A stretch of 64,000 nt of DNA from Rhodocollybia butyracea (Eukaryota > Basidiomycota > Agaricomycetes > Agaricales > Omphalotaceae): the NCBI GenBank assembly GCA_015501585.1, contig JADNRY010000003.1:682001-746000 (forward strand). The letters run 5' to 3'. The translations under genes were made by a program, and so were the position numbers. The notes below the pieces were generated by a model, which did not search any database, had not been told where the DNA came from, and worked only from the letters and a program-made list of their open reading frames with translations. Below, one piece after another: positions 1 to 12,710 of the stretch. Numbering within the stretch: position 1 is the stretch's first letter; the number at the start of each line of letters is the position of its first letter.

Positions 1-764
1 TTGTTGAGGCAAGCGGGACGGTCGACACTCAGAGAGAGCGGAATCGTAACGACGTGGGGGTAAGGGCACAAGAACGAATATTATTTACTCTACCTACAGA
101 GTATACATATAAGTAAGTAGGCTATGTACATAAGTGGCGGCGGAACGCCTGAGCAACAACTACGTACAACTACTTATACTCTAACACGATTTGCTCGTAA
201 AACACCGCATTTCGTCCAGCAAATCATCCTCCTGGATGGCAGCCCTAACAGCAGCATGTCCTCGCATTGCTTGACTTCACCAACTTGAAGGCGAAGCAAG
301 CCGCACTTAGTACTTAACTACTTATCTGGCGGAGTAGTGTCCGTGATAATCCCCGGGTTCCCCAGAATGCGAGTGGTTTCCAGAAGTGGTGGATCCACTG
401 ATTCCGAAAGACATCGTTTCAATGGCGGAAAGCCAAAGAGGGCCCACAACTCGTGCATATCCTTTCCCACAAGCAGCATCATCTCAATAATTGATTTCTC
501 TATAAGGAACAAGGCCCTAATGCTGCCCCTATGACAGCGGCGAATGATGCCAGTTACCTTGATATTTTCCGCTTAGACCGCTCCACAGTAAGGCGATTGA
601 AACAGTAACCAGGCTTCCTGAAAACAATAGTTGATACCAGGACGTAAAATATGTATGACGATAAGCAACTGAGCAGCGGAGAACAGATTAACGAAAGTGA
701 GAGCTAAACGATAACAGACAGCAAGAAAGTTAACAAGCGATAACAGTAAGAGAAAACGAGGTAT
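1..764. other. Non-coding flank downstream of kinase copy 1
   Basis: I see no convincing gene here. From about 180 to 600 the sequence resembles the stretch at about 6560-6900, which lies in the same position relative to kinase copy 3, so it is the 3' flank of a duplicated unit. A shorter match lies next to kinase copy 2 (about 4760-4870). The short ORFs present are on both strands and unlike any family I recognise. Confidence 0.6.
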
Positions 765-2124
765 CTAGGACTTCTGTGCGGGTGTACTCGAAGGAATCGC
801 CGGTCGACCTCTCGCAATCATTGAACAAGTCCAGAACAGATGGTTCAAGCCTCGAAAAGGTTTCATAAAGAAGAATTCATCCTTCTTTACAGCTCGAGAA
901 CGTAGCTTCCATTGTGAAAGTGACTGCACGATATTTGAAAACCTAGAAAGTACTTCATCTATCTGCGGTCGCTTTTCTGGGTCATCCTGAATCATGTCAT
1001 TTACCAATGGCCTCAAAGATTCGAACCCATGCACTGCCGAATGCTCAAATCCTGGATCTCCCTATGAATGATTATTTGCGTCAGAAAACTTCCGATCAAA
1101 GGAAACAACTCACATCTAGAAATTGAACCCGAATCATGTTGCCAAGCAAGAATACATCAGTCGCGAAAGGATCACAAGGAGTTTCAGCCTTATATTCTGG
1201 GGGCTCAGTACCTCCAGATCGTATGGCATATTCTGGTGGCCGCTCTTGGGAAGACTCGTATTTTTGAGAAAATCCGAAATCAATCAGGTAGTACCTGGGG
1301 GAGCCAGTGTACGAGAGAAGTGCCGTGCGCGTTTCTTATGATCGTATGTGCGAGAACGTTTGCTAGGATGATGGCCACCGGGGTACATTTTCCTTGCGTC
1401 CATGACCATATTGTTCATAGAACAGTCTCTGTAAAACTAGTTAGGAGCAAGTCACAGTAACTCGACTTGTACATACCTATGTGCAACATTGTTTTGATGC
1501 ATGTATTGTATTCCCTACCAAAATCTGAGAACAGCTTCAGGCGCTCTGATACCTAAAAACCCACCTCAAACATCTCTTTGATGAATTGAAGTCCTTCCCC
1601 AACTGTTCGAAAGGGAGGATCTTCTGGTTCTCTCATCCATGGCATGACCAAGAGGTCTTCGTCCTCGATGCCAGGAACATGCAAAACTTCTAGCAAAGGT
1701 ATGCAATGATTGAAGGGACGCGACGCGTGTTCACTGGTGGAAAATAGAGCACATATATCTTCCTCCTGGCAAGGGGCAGTTACTCTGCCTTCCACGATAG
1801 GGTTACGAACACGTTTAATTGCCACCATGGAGGAGTCAGATATCTTCAAAGCATCGATTATACGGTCATTCTAATTGGCAGGAAGGTTATATAACGGATG
1901 GAAGAGAGAAAGGAGCATACCAGCAAGTAGTGACCGTCCTCAAAGGCGAAGGGATTTTGGAGTCGCTTATAGGAAGGCTTCCATCCAGGACGATACCTGG
2001 GCCTCAACAAATATCCTTTCTCCTTGAGAAACTCGAAGCGGTCCACCCACCACTGCTCTGTTTCGAGAAGTCCTTGCCCTGGTTCGTCCTTGGTTTTGAT
2101 GCTATCGCCTTGTGTAGTCATCAT
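765..2124 (-). pseudogene. Agaricomycete protein-kinase-family gene, copy 1 (frameshifted)
   Basis: First of four tandem kinase copies. Five exons can be placed by comparison with the open copies: the N-terminal exon (2124-1921, WWVDRFEFLKEKGYLLRPRY), an exon with the VAIK lysine, a 38-nt exon ending in AHR, the catalytic exon and the C-terminal exon (PLVNDMIQDDPEKRP). The catalytic exon reads normally through the HRDCSMNN loop. It then lacks one base in a C run near 1296-1300, where the other copies read PPRYYLIDFG. The frame shifts and a TGA follows within four codons, so DFG and the whole C-lobe are lost. The downstream exons look undamaged, so the lesion is recent or a sequencing error. 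I infer a pseudogene of the same family as copies 2-4. Confidence 0.75.
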
Positions 2125-2660
2125 ATACGAGAATCACCAGAAATAAGTGCTCAAGCCAGCAGAACGTTGGCGAAGAGACCTGGACTCGTTCACATATGAA
2201 CCAAGGTCATGAAAATTGACAACCATTGACTCCTTTCCCACGATAATATCAATTACATAAGTCACTATCCGTTTTTGACGCTTGAGCCAGGGATCAATTG
2301 ATCAATTGGATCAAATTCAACGCTTTGTACTTTTCACCTTCACAATAAAATGAATGCTGCATACGCCGTCCACAGTCCTCATGTTTACAAGGTTCAATCT
2401 GGTTCAATATGTATGTATGTACGAAGTTTTCTCACACTGGCTCTCAAATCATGACTTTTGTTCTTTCGTTGTTGATCTAACATTGCTCTTGTGCTTCGTT
2501 TGGTACTCAAAAAGCTTTAAAATGGCTCTCAGTGACTTGAACCTCAAATCCATAGTCCCTTCCTCTTGAACCTGCACCAGGTGTCGCAGTCGCAATCTTT
2601 CTTTTCCCAAGTCCTTTCCACTCCACCGAAAACTCTGAACAGCATAGAAGCATATCCTCT

Positions 2661-3711
2661 ATGTCAGTCTTTGCTGAAGCCACTGGTTCAATCGGGCTCA
2701 GTCTCACCTTGTTCAATGTTGGATATCAAATTAACAGAAGAGTCAACCCTCGCGAAATTTATAAATATGCTGAACAGAAACTCGTGAACTACGACAATGA
2801 AGTAATGATGGGAAAGTTGATCGAAAAAGACCTAATAGCAGCAAAGCATGTTGAAGTCTTGCGACAAAGGTAAATAACGATCACTGCAGTGTTATCTATG
2901 CTGAGACTTGAAATAAAGCGCAGAAAACTCACTCAAGATAGCAGCAAGGGAACTGGAAAAAACCAGTGTATGGGACATTAGGGTTCGCTTTGTGACAACC
3001 CGGGCTGCATCTGTACAATGTAAGACGTACGAAAAAGAGCTCAACGTGAGAATGGTCTTTTTTAGATCTTTCTGAATTTAACTGTGGCTATGATGTAGAA
3101 ACGGAGCGCAGCGGCCGAAAGACTGAATAACCAGAAAATGCTAATGCTTGGTGATGCAAGTCAAAAGGTATTTCAGTCTTCCAGTTTTGAGGCGATAGTT
3201 TCAAATATCAAATCTGCAGAGCTCGAGCGCTACAAGTTTCCCGGATCACAAATCGAAGCCATCGTCTTTCCCTGCAGAACTAGCAACAGAGGAGGTACTT
3301 ACGAGAATATCTCGTCTTCCAGCCTATTCTGACCACAAAGTTCAGCGCAAGGAGGTGGCAATGTCGGTTCAGGTGAATAAAGAAATGAGAGAGTCAGTAC
3401 AGCGAGGCGAGACCCTCCTGGTTGCCGATGTTTCGCGGCAAAAAAATCAGAATGATGGGAGCCTAGACAAGCTTGACCCCATCACGGTACGTGCGATCTC
3501 TTAAGTTAGCACATAAGATACTCATGCTCGTGATTTTCTTTGGAGCAGCCGAGTCCAAATGTCGTTGTAAGTCCTTTGTGTTTTTTTTTGGTCTACTTTC
3601 TTTACCAATCATGTGCATAGAGCGAGAACTTCACGGTGATACCAGTGAGTCCTTCCATCTTGTTTGGTATGAGGTTGAACTGATGCTGAGGGGCCTAGCC
3701 TATATCGATTG
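2661..3711 (+). CDS. Gene X, copy A: unrecognised multi-exon gene divergent from kinase 1
   Basis: I do not recognise this family. The first exon encodes 70 residues starting MSVFAEATGSIGLSLTLFNV, including MMGKLIEKD. A GT-AG intron (donor after 2870) joins it to an exon rich in Glu, Lys and Arg (ending near 3048), and further exons follow from 3101. Exon 1 and the later segments KEMRESVQRGETLLVADV and ERELHGDTSESF have clear counterparts in copy B, which is the main evidence that this is a gene. The mildly hydrophobic N-terminus followed by a charged, probably helical stretch weakly recalls the N-terminal modules of fungal death-related proteins, but this is speculation. The 3' splicing is unclear, and copy A may be partly decayed there. 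It lies 537 bp from the kinase 1 start on the opposite strand. Confidence 0.5.
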
Positions 3712-4988
3712 AGGAGTCTTCAAACACTATCAACTTCCTTATGGGTGGAATACTTCCTATAGTCCATGCCTGATATTCTCCATAAGCTCTTGTTTTTAGT
3801 TTGTTTTGTGCTCTATCGCTATCTTGATGCTGTCGTTATGGTTTGTCGTTATGCTTTCTCTTCCTTTGCATTACATTATGTAGCATATCCCATCTGTATT
3901 TGACGCTTTCTTGAGCTCCACATACTGTGCTCTATGATCTCTCACGACCACCGTCGTTCTATCCTCAGTCGATTGATTTCCAAGTCCTTGATCATTTTAC
4001 GGTCACAGCGCGAAAGTAAGCAACGAAGGCTTCACGCAATGGCGGACAATGAAAAGGACCAGATATGATTAACAGAATGCTTGGATTAAGAATTTTCGAT
4101 TTTATGGTGATTCGAATAGGTGGCTCTTCGGCCCAGCCGCCCAATCGAGAGATGAAAGTGGTGACGCTTCCGAAGATAATTTGAAATTAACTTGCAATAT
4201 CAGGCTTTGACCGTCCTATTTTGGAAAGTCGGCTCATCCTGCCTTCTCACTTTCGGTTACTTTTTTTTTTTGCGTTCAGGTGAGTAACTTCTATTCTATC
4301 TCTTATTCGATGCTAGTCGGTAAGGTCGGTAGGACTCCGGGATCCCCAGACGCCTCTGCTTCTTCGCCCTCTGCTGGATCAGCTGACAAGTTATATCTAT
4401 CGTTACGTCTCACGCTACCAGGCTAGTTGGGGGAACTCGAGATAGGAGGTAGATATGCCACCAAGTAGTCATCCTCGCTGGACCCACCAAGGACCCACAC
4501 GGGTACGATTAAACATCACAACTGTCAAGATCCTATGGTGAAGTGTCACGGGAAATTTCGAGAATCTTCGGGATACTTAGTTACGTTGTCATTATAAGAG
4601 CTACTGTGGAGCAATAGGCATGTGGGCGAGCAGATCTCAAAGCTTTGACAGGAAGCCATACTTTCCGAGCTTCATACAACTTATTCCCTCACGCGCACCC
4701 TTGAAGCTTACTATATGACAAGATGGTTATTGTTCTGTCTTTCATACATATAACTTCCTTGAGAATTGATTTATGTATGAAGAACAAGGCCTATGACAGC
4801 GGCGGATGAGACCAGTTGCCTTGATATTTGCCTCTTGGACCGCTCCTTGTTGTAAGGCAATGAAAACGGTAACTAAGCTTTGTGAATACGTACATACAAA
4901 GCTCGAAACCAGGGAATGAACGAAAAATATTCCGATAAGCGATAAACAAATTAATGAACGTGAGCTAGCAGTAACATATATAGGACCC
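3712..4988. other. Intergenic stretch between gene X copy A and kinase 2
   Basis: No gene, RNA or terminal inverted repeat is recognisable. The last 250 bases (about 4730-4988) resemble the 3' flanks of the other kinase copies. The rest has short ORFs only and no codon pattern that I trust. Confidence 0.5.
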
Positions 4989-6334
4989 CTATATTACCGA
5001 TGTGCTCGAAGGAATCGCAGGCCGACCTCTCGTAATCATGGCACAAGTCCAGAACAAATGATCCAAGCCTCGGAATGGTTTCATAAAAAAGAATTCGTCC
5101 TTCTTTGCTGCTCGAGAACGCAGCTTCCATTGCGAAAGGGACTGAACAATATTTGAAAACCTAGGAAGTATTTCGTCCATCCGAGGTCGTTTTGCTGGGT
5201 CATCCTGAATCATATCATTCACCAATGGCCTCAGGAATTCAAACCCATGTATTGCTGAATGCTCAAATTCTGGGTCTCCCTATGGATGATCTTATGCGTC
5301 AAAAAAAACTTCCAATGGAAAGAAACGACCCACATCTAGAAACTGAAGCCGAATCATGTTCCCAAGCAAGAATACATCACTTGCGAAAGGATCACAAGGA
5401 ACATCAGCCTTGTATTCTGGAGGCTCAGTACCTCCAGATCGTATGGCATATTCCGGGGGTCGCTCTTGGGAAGTCCCGTATTTTCGAGAAAATCCGAAAT
5501 CGATCAGGTAGTACCTGGGAGGAACCATTGTACGAGAGAAGTGTCGTGCGCGTTTCTTGTGATCGTATGTGCGAGAAGGTTCCTTGGGATGATGGCCATC
5601 GGGGTACATTTTCCTCGCATCCATGACCATGTTGTTCATAGAACAGTCTCTGCAGAGTGATTTAGAAGTGAATTACAGTAACTCAACCTGTACATACCTA
5701 TGTGCGACATTATTTTGATGCATATATTGTATTCCCTGCAAAGATATGAGAACAGCTTCAACACTTTGATATCTAAAAATCCACCTCAAACATCTCTTTG
5801 ATGAACTGAAGTCCCTCCCCGACTGTTCGAAAGGGAGGATCTTCTGGTTCTCTCATCCATGGCATGACCAGGAGGTCTTCGTCCTCAATGCCGGGAACAT
5901 GTAGAACTTCTAACAAAGGAATACAATGATTGAAGGGACGCGACGCATGTTCACTGGTGGAAAATAGAGCACAGATATTTTCCTCCTGACAAGTGGCGGT
6001 TCTGCCTTCCACAGAAGTGTTATCAACACGTTTAATTGCCACCATGGATGAGTCAGATATCTTCAAAGCATCGATTACACGGTGATTCTAAACGCAGTAA
6101 GGTTATATAGAGGATGGAAGAGAGAAACAAGCATACCAGCAAGAAGTGACCATCCTCGAAGGCAAAGTCATTCTCATATCGCTTGTAGGAAGGCTTCCAT
6201 CCAGGACGATACCTGGGTCTCAACAAATAACCTTTTTCCTTGAGAAACTCGAAGCGGTCCAACCACCACTCCTCTGCGGGGAGAAGTCCTTCTCCTGGTC
6301 TGTCCAGGTCTATGCCGGCTTTTTGTGTCGCCAT
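4989..6334 (-). CDS. Protein kinase-like protein, copy 2
   Basis: Five exons (6334-6137, 6087-5785, 5735-5698, 5649-5334, 5279-4989) join in frame to 381 residues. The expected kinase landmarks are all present: VAIK lysine in exon 2, GIQYMHQNNVAHR then DCSMNN (HRD with the catalytic Asp and Asn), a roughly 40-residue insert, YYLIDFGFS (DFG), PPEY in the APE position, DVFLLGN, and the RP motif near the end (DDPAKRPRMDE). The long insert between the catalytic loop and DFG, and the C-terminal FFMKPFRGLDHLFW segment, are features of a large Agaricomycete-specific kinase family whose substrates are unknown. The start is the only upstream Met in the exon. Because the catalytic residues are conserved, I expect activity, but that is inference. 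Confidence 0.85.
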
Positions 6335-7075
6335 AATATACGAGGATCACCAAAGTGAGTGTGGCGAACGATCCTGAGGCGATTGTAGGGACAGGACGCA
6401 GCGCTAGCTACCTCAAATTGCTGATGAAGTGCTTGTACTAGAAATTTCCGATTTTATGGTGAAGCTTAGAAGCTAAAGTGTGTAAGTACAATGAAAGAGA
6501 AGGTCATGTGATGGCTTACTCTCCGCCACACTTTTTTTGTGCAGCATACTTAATCGACTTGCTACAGCCCTAAACCTAATAGCATGTTTTCGCATCGCTT
6601 GATTCACCGAAAGCGAAGCAAGCAAGACCGCTTGTAGTACTCGACTGCTTATCCGGCGATGTTGTTTCACGGGGAGGTCCAGAGTAGTAGTGGCTGAGCA
6701 GCAGATTCACAAACATCGATCGCAGATTGGATAGCGGAAGGCCAAAGAGGGTTTCCATGTGTGCATCCTCTCCGATAAGCAGCACCGCGGTAATTAATTT
6801 CTGTTTAAAGAACAAATTAATTTCTGTTTAAAGAACAAGGAGCAATAACGGCGGTGAATGATGCCAGTTACCTTGATATTTGCCGCTTAGACCGCTCCTC
6901 AGTAAGGTGATTAAAACAGTAACCAAGTTTCGTGATAAGTTGGAAACCTCGACGTAAAATATTACAATAAGTGACCGAGTAACTGAGAAACGGATTAACG
7001 AACGTGAGAGCTAAACGATAACACAGACAGCACGAAAGCCATAGCAGTAAGAGAAAACAAGGTATATAGAACTTT
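6335..7075. other. Intergenic junction between the two duplicated units
   Basis: No gene seen. The part next to kinase 2 (about 6355-6420) matches the 5' flank of kinase 4, and the part from about 6560 onward matches the region downstream of kinase 1. The boundary between duplicated units therefore lies inside. A short direct repeat, AACAAATTAATTTCTGTTTA, occurs around 6800-6835. Confidence 0.55.
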
Positions 7076-8436
7076 TTATGCCGATGAGCTCGAAGGGATT
7101 GCCGGTCGACCTTTCGCAATCATGGCACAAGTCCAGAATAGATGATCCAAGCCACGAAAAGGTTTCATAAAGAAGAATTCATCCTTCCTTACAGCTCGGG
7201 AACGCAACTTCCACGACGAAAGTGACTGAACAATATTTGAAAACCTAGGAAGTACTTCGTCCATCTGCGGTCGCTTTTCTGGGTCATCCTGAGTCATATC
7301 GTTCACCAATGGCCTCAAAGATTCGAACCCATGTATACCTGGATGCTCGGATTGGGGATCTCCCTACGAATGATCATGCGTCAATAAACTACCAGTAAAA
7401 TGAAACGGACTCACATCCAAGAAGTGACGTCGGATCATGTTGCCAACCAAGAAGACATCAGTTGCGAATGGGTCACAAGGGACCTCAGCCTTATATTCTG
7501 GAGGCTCAGTACCCCCAGATCGTATGGCATATGCTGGTGTTCGTTCTTGAGAAGATTCATATTTTCGAGAAAATCCAAAATCTATCAAGTAGTACCTGGG
7601 AGGGGCGAGTGTGCGGGAGAAGTGGCGCGCGCGTTTCTTGTAATCGTACGTGCGAGAAGGTCTGCTAGGATGATGGCCATCGGGGTACATTTTCCTGGCA
7701 TCCATGACCATGTTATTGATAGAACAGTCTCTATACAGTTAATTAGAAACGACGAAGTCAAGTAACTCAACTTCCACATACCTATGTGCAACATTGTTTT
7801 GATGCATGTATTGTATTCCCTAGAAAAATCAAGAAAACAGCTTCCTCGCTCCATATATGAAAACCCACCTCAAGCATCTCTTTAATAAACTGAAGTCCCT
7901 CCCCAACCGTTCGAAAAGGAGGATCTTCTGGTCTCCGCATCCATGGCATAACCAGGAGGTCTTCGCCTTCAAATCCAGGAACATGCAAGACTTCCAGCAG
8001 AGGAATGGAATGATTGGATGGTTGCGACGCGTTTTCACTGGTGGAAAATAGAGCACAGATATCTTCTTCCAGAGAAGGGGTAGTTCCGGCGGTTATATCG
8101 CCTTCTACAATAGTGTTACGAACACGTTTAATCGCCACCATGGAAGAGTCAGATATTTTCAAAGCATCTATAACATCCTGATTCTGATAGCCAGGAAGGT
8201 CAAATATAGAGAGTGGAAGAGAGAGAGTAGCATACCTGTAAGTGGTGACCATCCTCGAAAGTAAAGGGATTTTGGAGACGCTTATAAGAAGGCTTCCATC
8301 CAGGACGATACCTGGGCCTCAACAAATATCCTTTCTCCTTGAGAAACTCAAAGCGGTCCACCCACCACTCCTCTAAATCGTCAAGTCCTTGGCCTGGTCT
8401 GTCTTCGAGCTTGATGTTATCTTCTTGGGTACTCAT
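7076..8436 (-). CDS. Protein kinase-like protein, copy 3
   Basis: Exons 8436-8236, 8183-7869, 7819-7782, 7730-7415 and 7363-7076 join in frame to 385 residues, with the same exon structure as copies 2 and 4. VAIK, HRDCSINN, YYLIDFGFS, PPEY, and DDPEKRPQMDE are intact. The Met at 8436 (MSTQEDNIKLED) aligns with the starts of the other copies, so I prefer it to the longer reading frame that begins further upstream. Gene X copy B lies 470 bp away on the opposite strand, as X copy A does for kinase 1. The family is an expanded Agaricomycete kinase group of unknown substrate. No regulatory site was identified. Confidence 0.85.
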
Positions 8437-8906
8437 ATATGGGTGCCCTAGCTCGCAGAGCTTGCGCGCAGAAAAACCCGGAGTGAGAAAGAAAATGACA
8501 CATTGATTTCTCACGGTAGTATCACTAATTACATAATTACGTTTTCAACGCTTGAGCCGTGATGCATTTCGGATGTATCATGCAACGCTTTGTACTTTTC
8601 ACCTTCACAATAAAATGAATGCTGTATACGCCGTCCACAAGCCTCGTGTTGACAAGCTTAATACATACGTACAAAGTTTTTCCACATCACTTCTCAACCA
8701 TCCTACTTTTGTTCTCTGGTTGTTGATCTATGTAAACACTGTTCTTGTGCTTCATTTGGTCGAAACTTAAAAAAAAAAAACCTTTTAAGACGGCTTTCAG
8801 TTTTTAAACCTCAAACTCATAACCCTCCCCTTCAGTCTTCATTAGGCGTCACAGTGTCATTTTTCTCACTTCAACGAAACTCTAAACATCCTCGAAAACA
8901 TCCTCT

Positions 8907-10075
8907 ATGTCTGGCGTGGGTGAAGCCGCTGCTGCAGTCGGGCTTAGTATCAACGTGATAAATGTTGGATATTACATTAACAGAAAATACAACCCTTCCA
9001 AAATTCTCAAATATGCTGAACGGAAAGTCAGAGGCTTAGACAAAGAAGAAATGATGGGAAAGTTGATCGAAATAGACCCACCAGCAGCACATAAAGTTCG
9101 AAGGTTACGAACACGGTGAATATTGATTATTACAGTGTTACTTACACTGAAACTTGCACCATAGCGCAGAAATAGCAATCGAAGACGCGAAGAAAGTTCA
9201 AGGCTACGGTTTCCGGAAAATCAGGGTTCGCCTTTTGGCATGCCGGACTGCAGATGCCCTCTGTGAAGAATTCAAAAAAAAACCTCGAGGTGAGAATGGT
9301 TTTTCCCAAGTCTTTCTGTATTGAAGTGTTTGGGTATAATTTAGAAACTGAGTGCGGCTGCTGTAAGGGAATTTAACGATAAACGACTTGATGAGGACGT
9401 TAATTCAAAGGTGAGAATGATATTTCCTTTATCTTCATGTATTGAAAGTATTTTATTATGATGTAGGACAAGAGCGCAGCTGCTGCCAAAAGACAATATG
9501 ATAATGCTGGGCTGCCTGACACGCTGGAAGAATGTTCGGATCCCAAATTGAATTCGCAGGCTTTGTTCACTTGTCAAATCCCTCCATCATCTTCCTCTGC
9601 ACAACTCGTAACTTCAATGGACGAGGTACTTATGAGAGTCTCTCCCCTTTTGCCCTATTCTGACCAGAAAATTCAGCGAGGAGAGGTGTCAGATGGACCG
9701 GGGGGCCTGTTATCTGTTCGAGTGAAAGAAGAGATGATAGAGTCAGTACGACGAGGCGACGCCCACCTGGTTGCCGAGGTTTTGCGGCAGAATGATGACA
9801 CCGAAAGTCTGAACGTCCTTGCCCCGTGGTACGTCTTTCTTGAGCGTGTAGAATATTCATTCTCATATTTATCTATATTCTCCTGGGCAGCCGAGCCTAA
9901 ATGTCGTGAGTCCCTTGTGTTTTTTGGGTTTTGTTTGCTTACCAGTCGTAGAGCGAGAACTTCGCTACCAGTGGAACGACGATACCAGTGAGCCTTTCCG
10001 TCTTATTTGGTATATTATTGAATTAATGCTGAGGGGCTTAGATATCGATCCAGTCTTCGAATACTATCACGGTTG
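8907..10075 (+). CDS. Gene X, copy B: unrecognised multi-exon gene divergent from kinase 3
   Basis: Counterpart of the gene at 2661-3711. Exon 1 encodes MSGVGEAAAAVGLSINVINV and MMGKLIEIDPP. Splicing to an acceptor just before CGCAGAAATAG gives the continuous charged segment AEIAIEDAKKVQGYGFRKIR. Later segments MIESVRRGDAHLVAEVL and VERELRYQWNDDTSEPFRL match copy A. The last exon ends DPVFEYYHG before TGA at about 10075. The exons were linked by comparing copies, and at least one junction (around 9825-9895) does not fit a simple GT-AG model in frame, so the C-terminal part is provisional. The function is unknown; its linkage to kinases is the only contextual clue. Confidence 0.5.
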
Positions 10076-11337
10076 ATTCCGATCTAATAATGGGTGAAAT
10101 ATTTGCTATGATTGCTGGGTGATATTGTCCACGACCTCGTGTTTTTAGTTTGTTTGTCGTGTTCCATTGCTATCTCAATGTTGTTGTTGTGCATTATGTA
10201 TCATGCTGTCTTGCTTTCCATCTGTATCTAGCGCTTTCTTGATTTCTGTATGCTGTGCTACTATCCTCTCCACTATCCTATCCTATATCAATTTATTTCC
10301 AAGTTCGTATGATGCACGGACTTCCGAGGAGTCTATCGTGGAACCCAGCTTGGAGGTCGTTGGGTTTGGATGATTATATAACTGCAAGTTTGCTTGTGGC
10401 GAGTCCATTGCGAATGCTAATGGCCCCTTTGCATGTCTTTATCCATTCGCACAAACGAGCGACGGTTTTGATTTCACGTCGATACCAATTGGTATGTAAG
10501 CTCTACTTTCAAGTTAGATGGTCCTTATACTGAAGACTTTCTGGTATATCACTGCCATAGCCAGAAAGTGCTGTCCAGTGTGCTGCCACCTGATGAACAG
10601 GTTTGAACCGGGATATTGAAATGCCTCACACTAGATCTCCATGGGATAACATATATAGAAATCCAATAGAAATCAATGGCTTTATTCCCCAGAGGAGCTC
10701 CAGAAACAGTTGAGAAACTAGTTCCAAAGGACCGAAAGTCATCCTAGGAGCGATAAGGTTCAGATAGAGAGATTCTGGTATGAAGAGAGAACCGATAGGG
10801 GCTTCTCTTCGGACCAGGATGATAAATTAAATATAGTCCGATTTAGGAAAGTAAGAGGCGCTTTGGCCTAGGGCGTAAAGTCAACGTCTAACAAGTCGGA
10901 CGTCACTGAGACGGTGGAAAGTGAAGTGGGCTCTCATTCTCTCCCGTAGCGCCGGTATTGAAAGGGAGTCATTGTTCGATGGCCAGGAGCGGAAGGTGAC
11001 ATGGGAGTGGAGTTATTTTGAATATCAAATTAAATATCAACTAGAGATTGCAGTAGAGTGGCCCAATTTACCTCTCAATGAGCTGGAAGTATGATGATAT
11101 TGACAGCGAAAAAGGGAGGATGCCTGCAATGCCTGTGAACATCCAGCGCCGGAACGCCTACTCCGACGCTAAGGAGAGAGTCGAAAACGTACAATTCGGT
11201 AAGGATTCAGAGAGTATTTAAAGATACACCCTACGGGTATCATTGAAAGAGAAGTAATCGGGTTATTTATCGCCGAGAGTGGGTTTCCCATGGACGAAGT
11301 TCTGGCTTCTCCCAGGTACACCGACGCGGGTACTACT
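10076..11337. other. Intergenic stretch upstream of kinase 4's 3' end
   Basis: About 1.26 kb without a gene I can support. The ORFs are short and appear on all frames, and I found no inverted repeats or RNA gene. It occupies the same position in unit 2 as 3712-4988 does in unit 1. Confidence 0.5.
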
Positions 11338-12710
11338 TTATGCCGACTCGAATGCGCTCGAAGGGATTGCCGATCGACCTTTCGCGATCATGGCACAAGT
11401 CCAGAATAGATGGTCCAAGCCTCGAAACGGTTTTATGAAGAAGAATTCATTCTTCTTTACAGCTCGGGAACGCAGCTTCCACTGCGAAAGTGACTGAACG
11501 ATATTCGAAAACCTAGGAAGTACTTCGTCCATCTGCGGCCGTTTTTCTGGGTCATCCTGAATCATATCATTCACCAACGGTCTCAAAAATTCGAATCCAT
11601 ATAATCCCGAAACTCGGCGGTGAGACTTTGGATTTCCCTAAGAATAGTGATTATATGCGTCAGAAAACCTGCAGAAAAATAAATCAACTCACGTCCAGGA
11701 AGCGAAGCCGAATCATGTTGCCAAGCAAGAATACATCGGTTGCGAAAGGATCACAGGGGGTCTCGGCCTTATATTCCGGGGGCTCAGTACCTCCAGATCG
11801 TATGGCATATTCTGGTGTTCGCTCTTCAGAAGGTTCATACTGTTGAGAAAATCCAAAATCGATCAGGTAGTACCTGGGAGGAACCAGGGTACGGGAGAAG
11901 TGGCGTGCGCGTTTCTTGTAGTCGTATGTGCGAGAGGGTCTGCTAGGATGATGGCCATCGGGGTACATTCTCCTCGCATCCATGACCATGTTATTGATAG
12001 AACAGTCCCTGTGGAGTTATTTAGGACGACAAATTCAGGAAACCCAACTTCTACATACCTATGGGCAACATTATTTTGGTGCATATATTGTATTCCCTGC
12101 AAAACATAAGACAACAGTTCCAGCGTCTGATATTCAAAAACCCACCTCAAGCATCTCTTTGATGAACTGAAGTCCCTCGCCGACTGTTCGAAAGGAAGGA
12201 TCTTCTGGTTCTCTCATCCATGGCATAACCAGGAGGCCTTCGTCCTCGATTCCAGGAACATGCAAGACCTCTAACAAAGGAATAGAATGATTGGATGGGT
12301 GCGACTTGTGTTCACTAGTGGAAAACAGAGCACAGATATCTTCCTCCTGAGAAGTGGCAATTGGCACTCCGCCTTCCACAATAGTGTTACGAACACGTTT
12401 AATTGCTACCATGGAGCAGTCGGATATCTTCAAGGCATCGATTACATCTTGATTCTAATGGCCAGGAACGTCAGACATGAAGAATAGAACAAAGAAAGAA
12501 GCATACCAGTAAGTAATGGCCATCTTCAAAGCTGAAAGGATTTCCGAGACGCTTATAGGAGGGCTCCCATCCAGGACGGTACCTGGGCCTCAAAATATAG
12601 CCTTTCTCCTTGAGAAACTCGTAGCGGTCCACCCACCACTCCTCCAAGTCGTCAAGTTCTTCTCTTGCTCTGTCACTGAGCTTGATGCCATTTACTACTT
12701 GGGTCGTCAT
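11338..12710 (-). CDS. Protein kinase-like protein, copy 4
   Basis: Exons 12710-12507, 12454-12146, 12096-12059, 12008-11693 and 11637-11338 join in frame to 388 residues. Motifs are complete: CSMVAIKRV, HRDCSINN, YYLIDFGFS, TEPPEY, DVFLLGNMI and DDPEKRPQMDE. It is closest in layout to copy 2, with which it shares the 5' flank (TGAGTGTGGCGAACRATC). Unlike copies 1 and 3 it has no gene X next to its start. The N-terminal block WWVDRYEFLKEKGY and the C-terminal FRGLDHLFWTCAM are family hallmarks. The substrate and pathway are unknown. Confidence 0.85.

Larger units (their letters stand above)
240..6480. repeat. Kinase-X-kinase segmental duplication, unit 1
   Basis: First of two direct units of about 6.3 kb, each holding a minus-strand kinase, a plus-strand gene X and a second minus-strand kinase. 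Corresponding features are offset by nearly constant distances: kinase stops 765 and 7076 (6311), gene X starts 2661 and 8907 (6246), second kinase stops 4989 and 11338 (6349). Flanking non-coding sequence is shared too. Unit ends are approximate. Confidence 0.7.

Noticed and set aside
9548..9991. Single-exon gene of 147 codons
   Set aside because: It is one exon plus intron read-through of gene X copy B, as shown by comparison with copy A.
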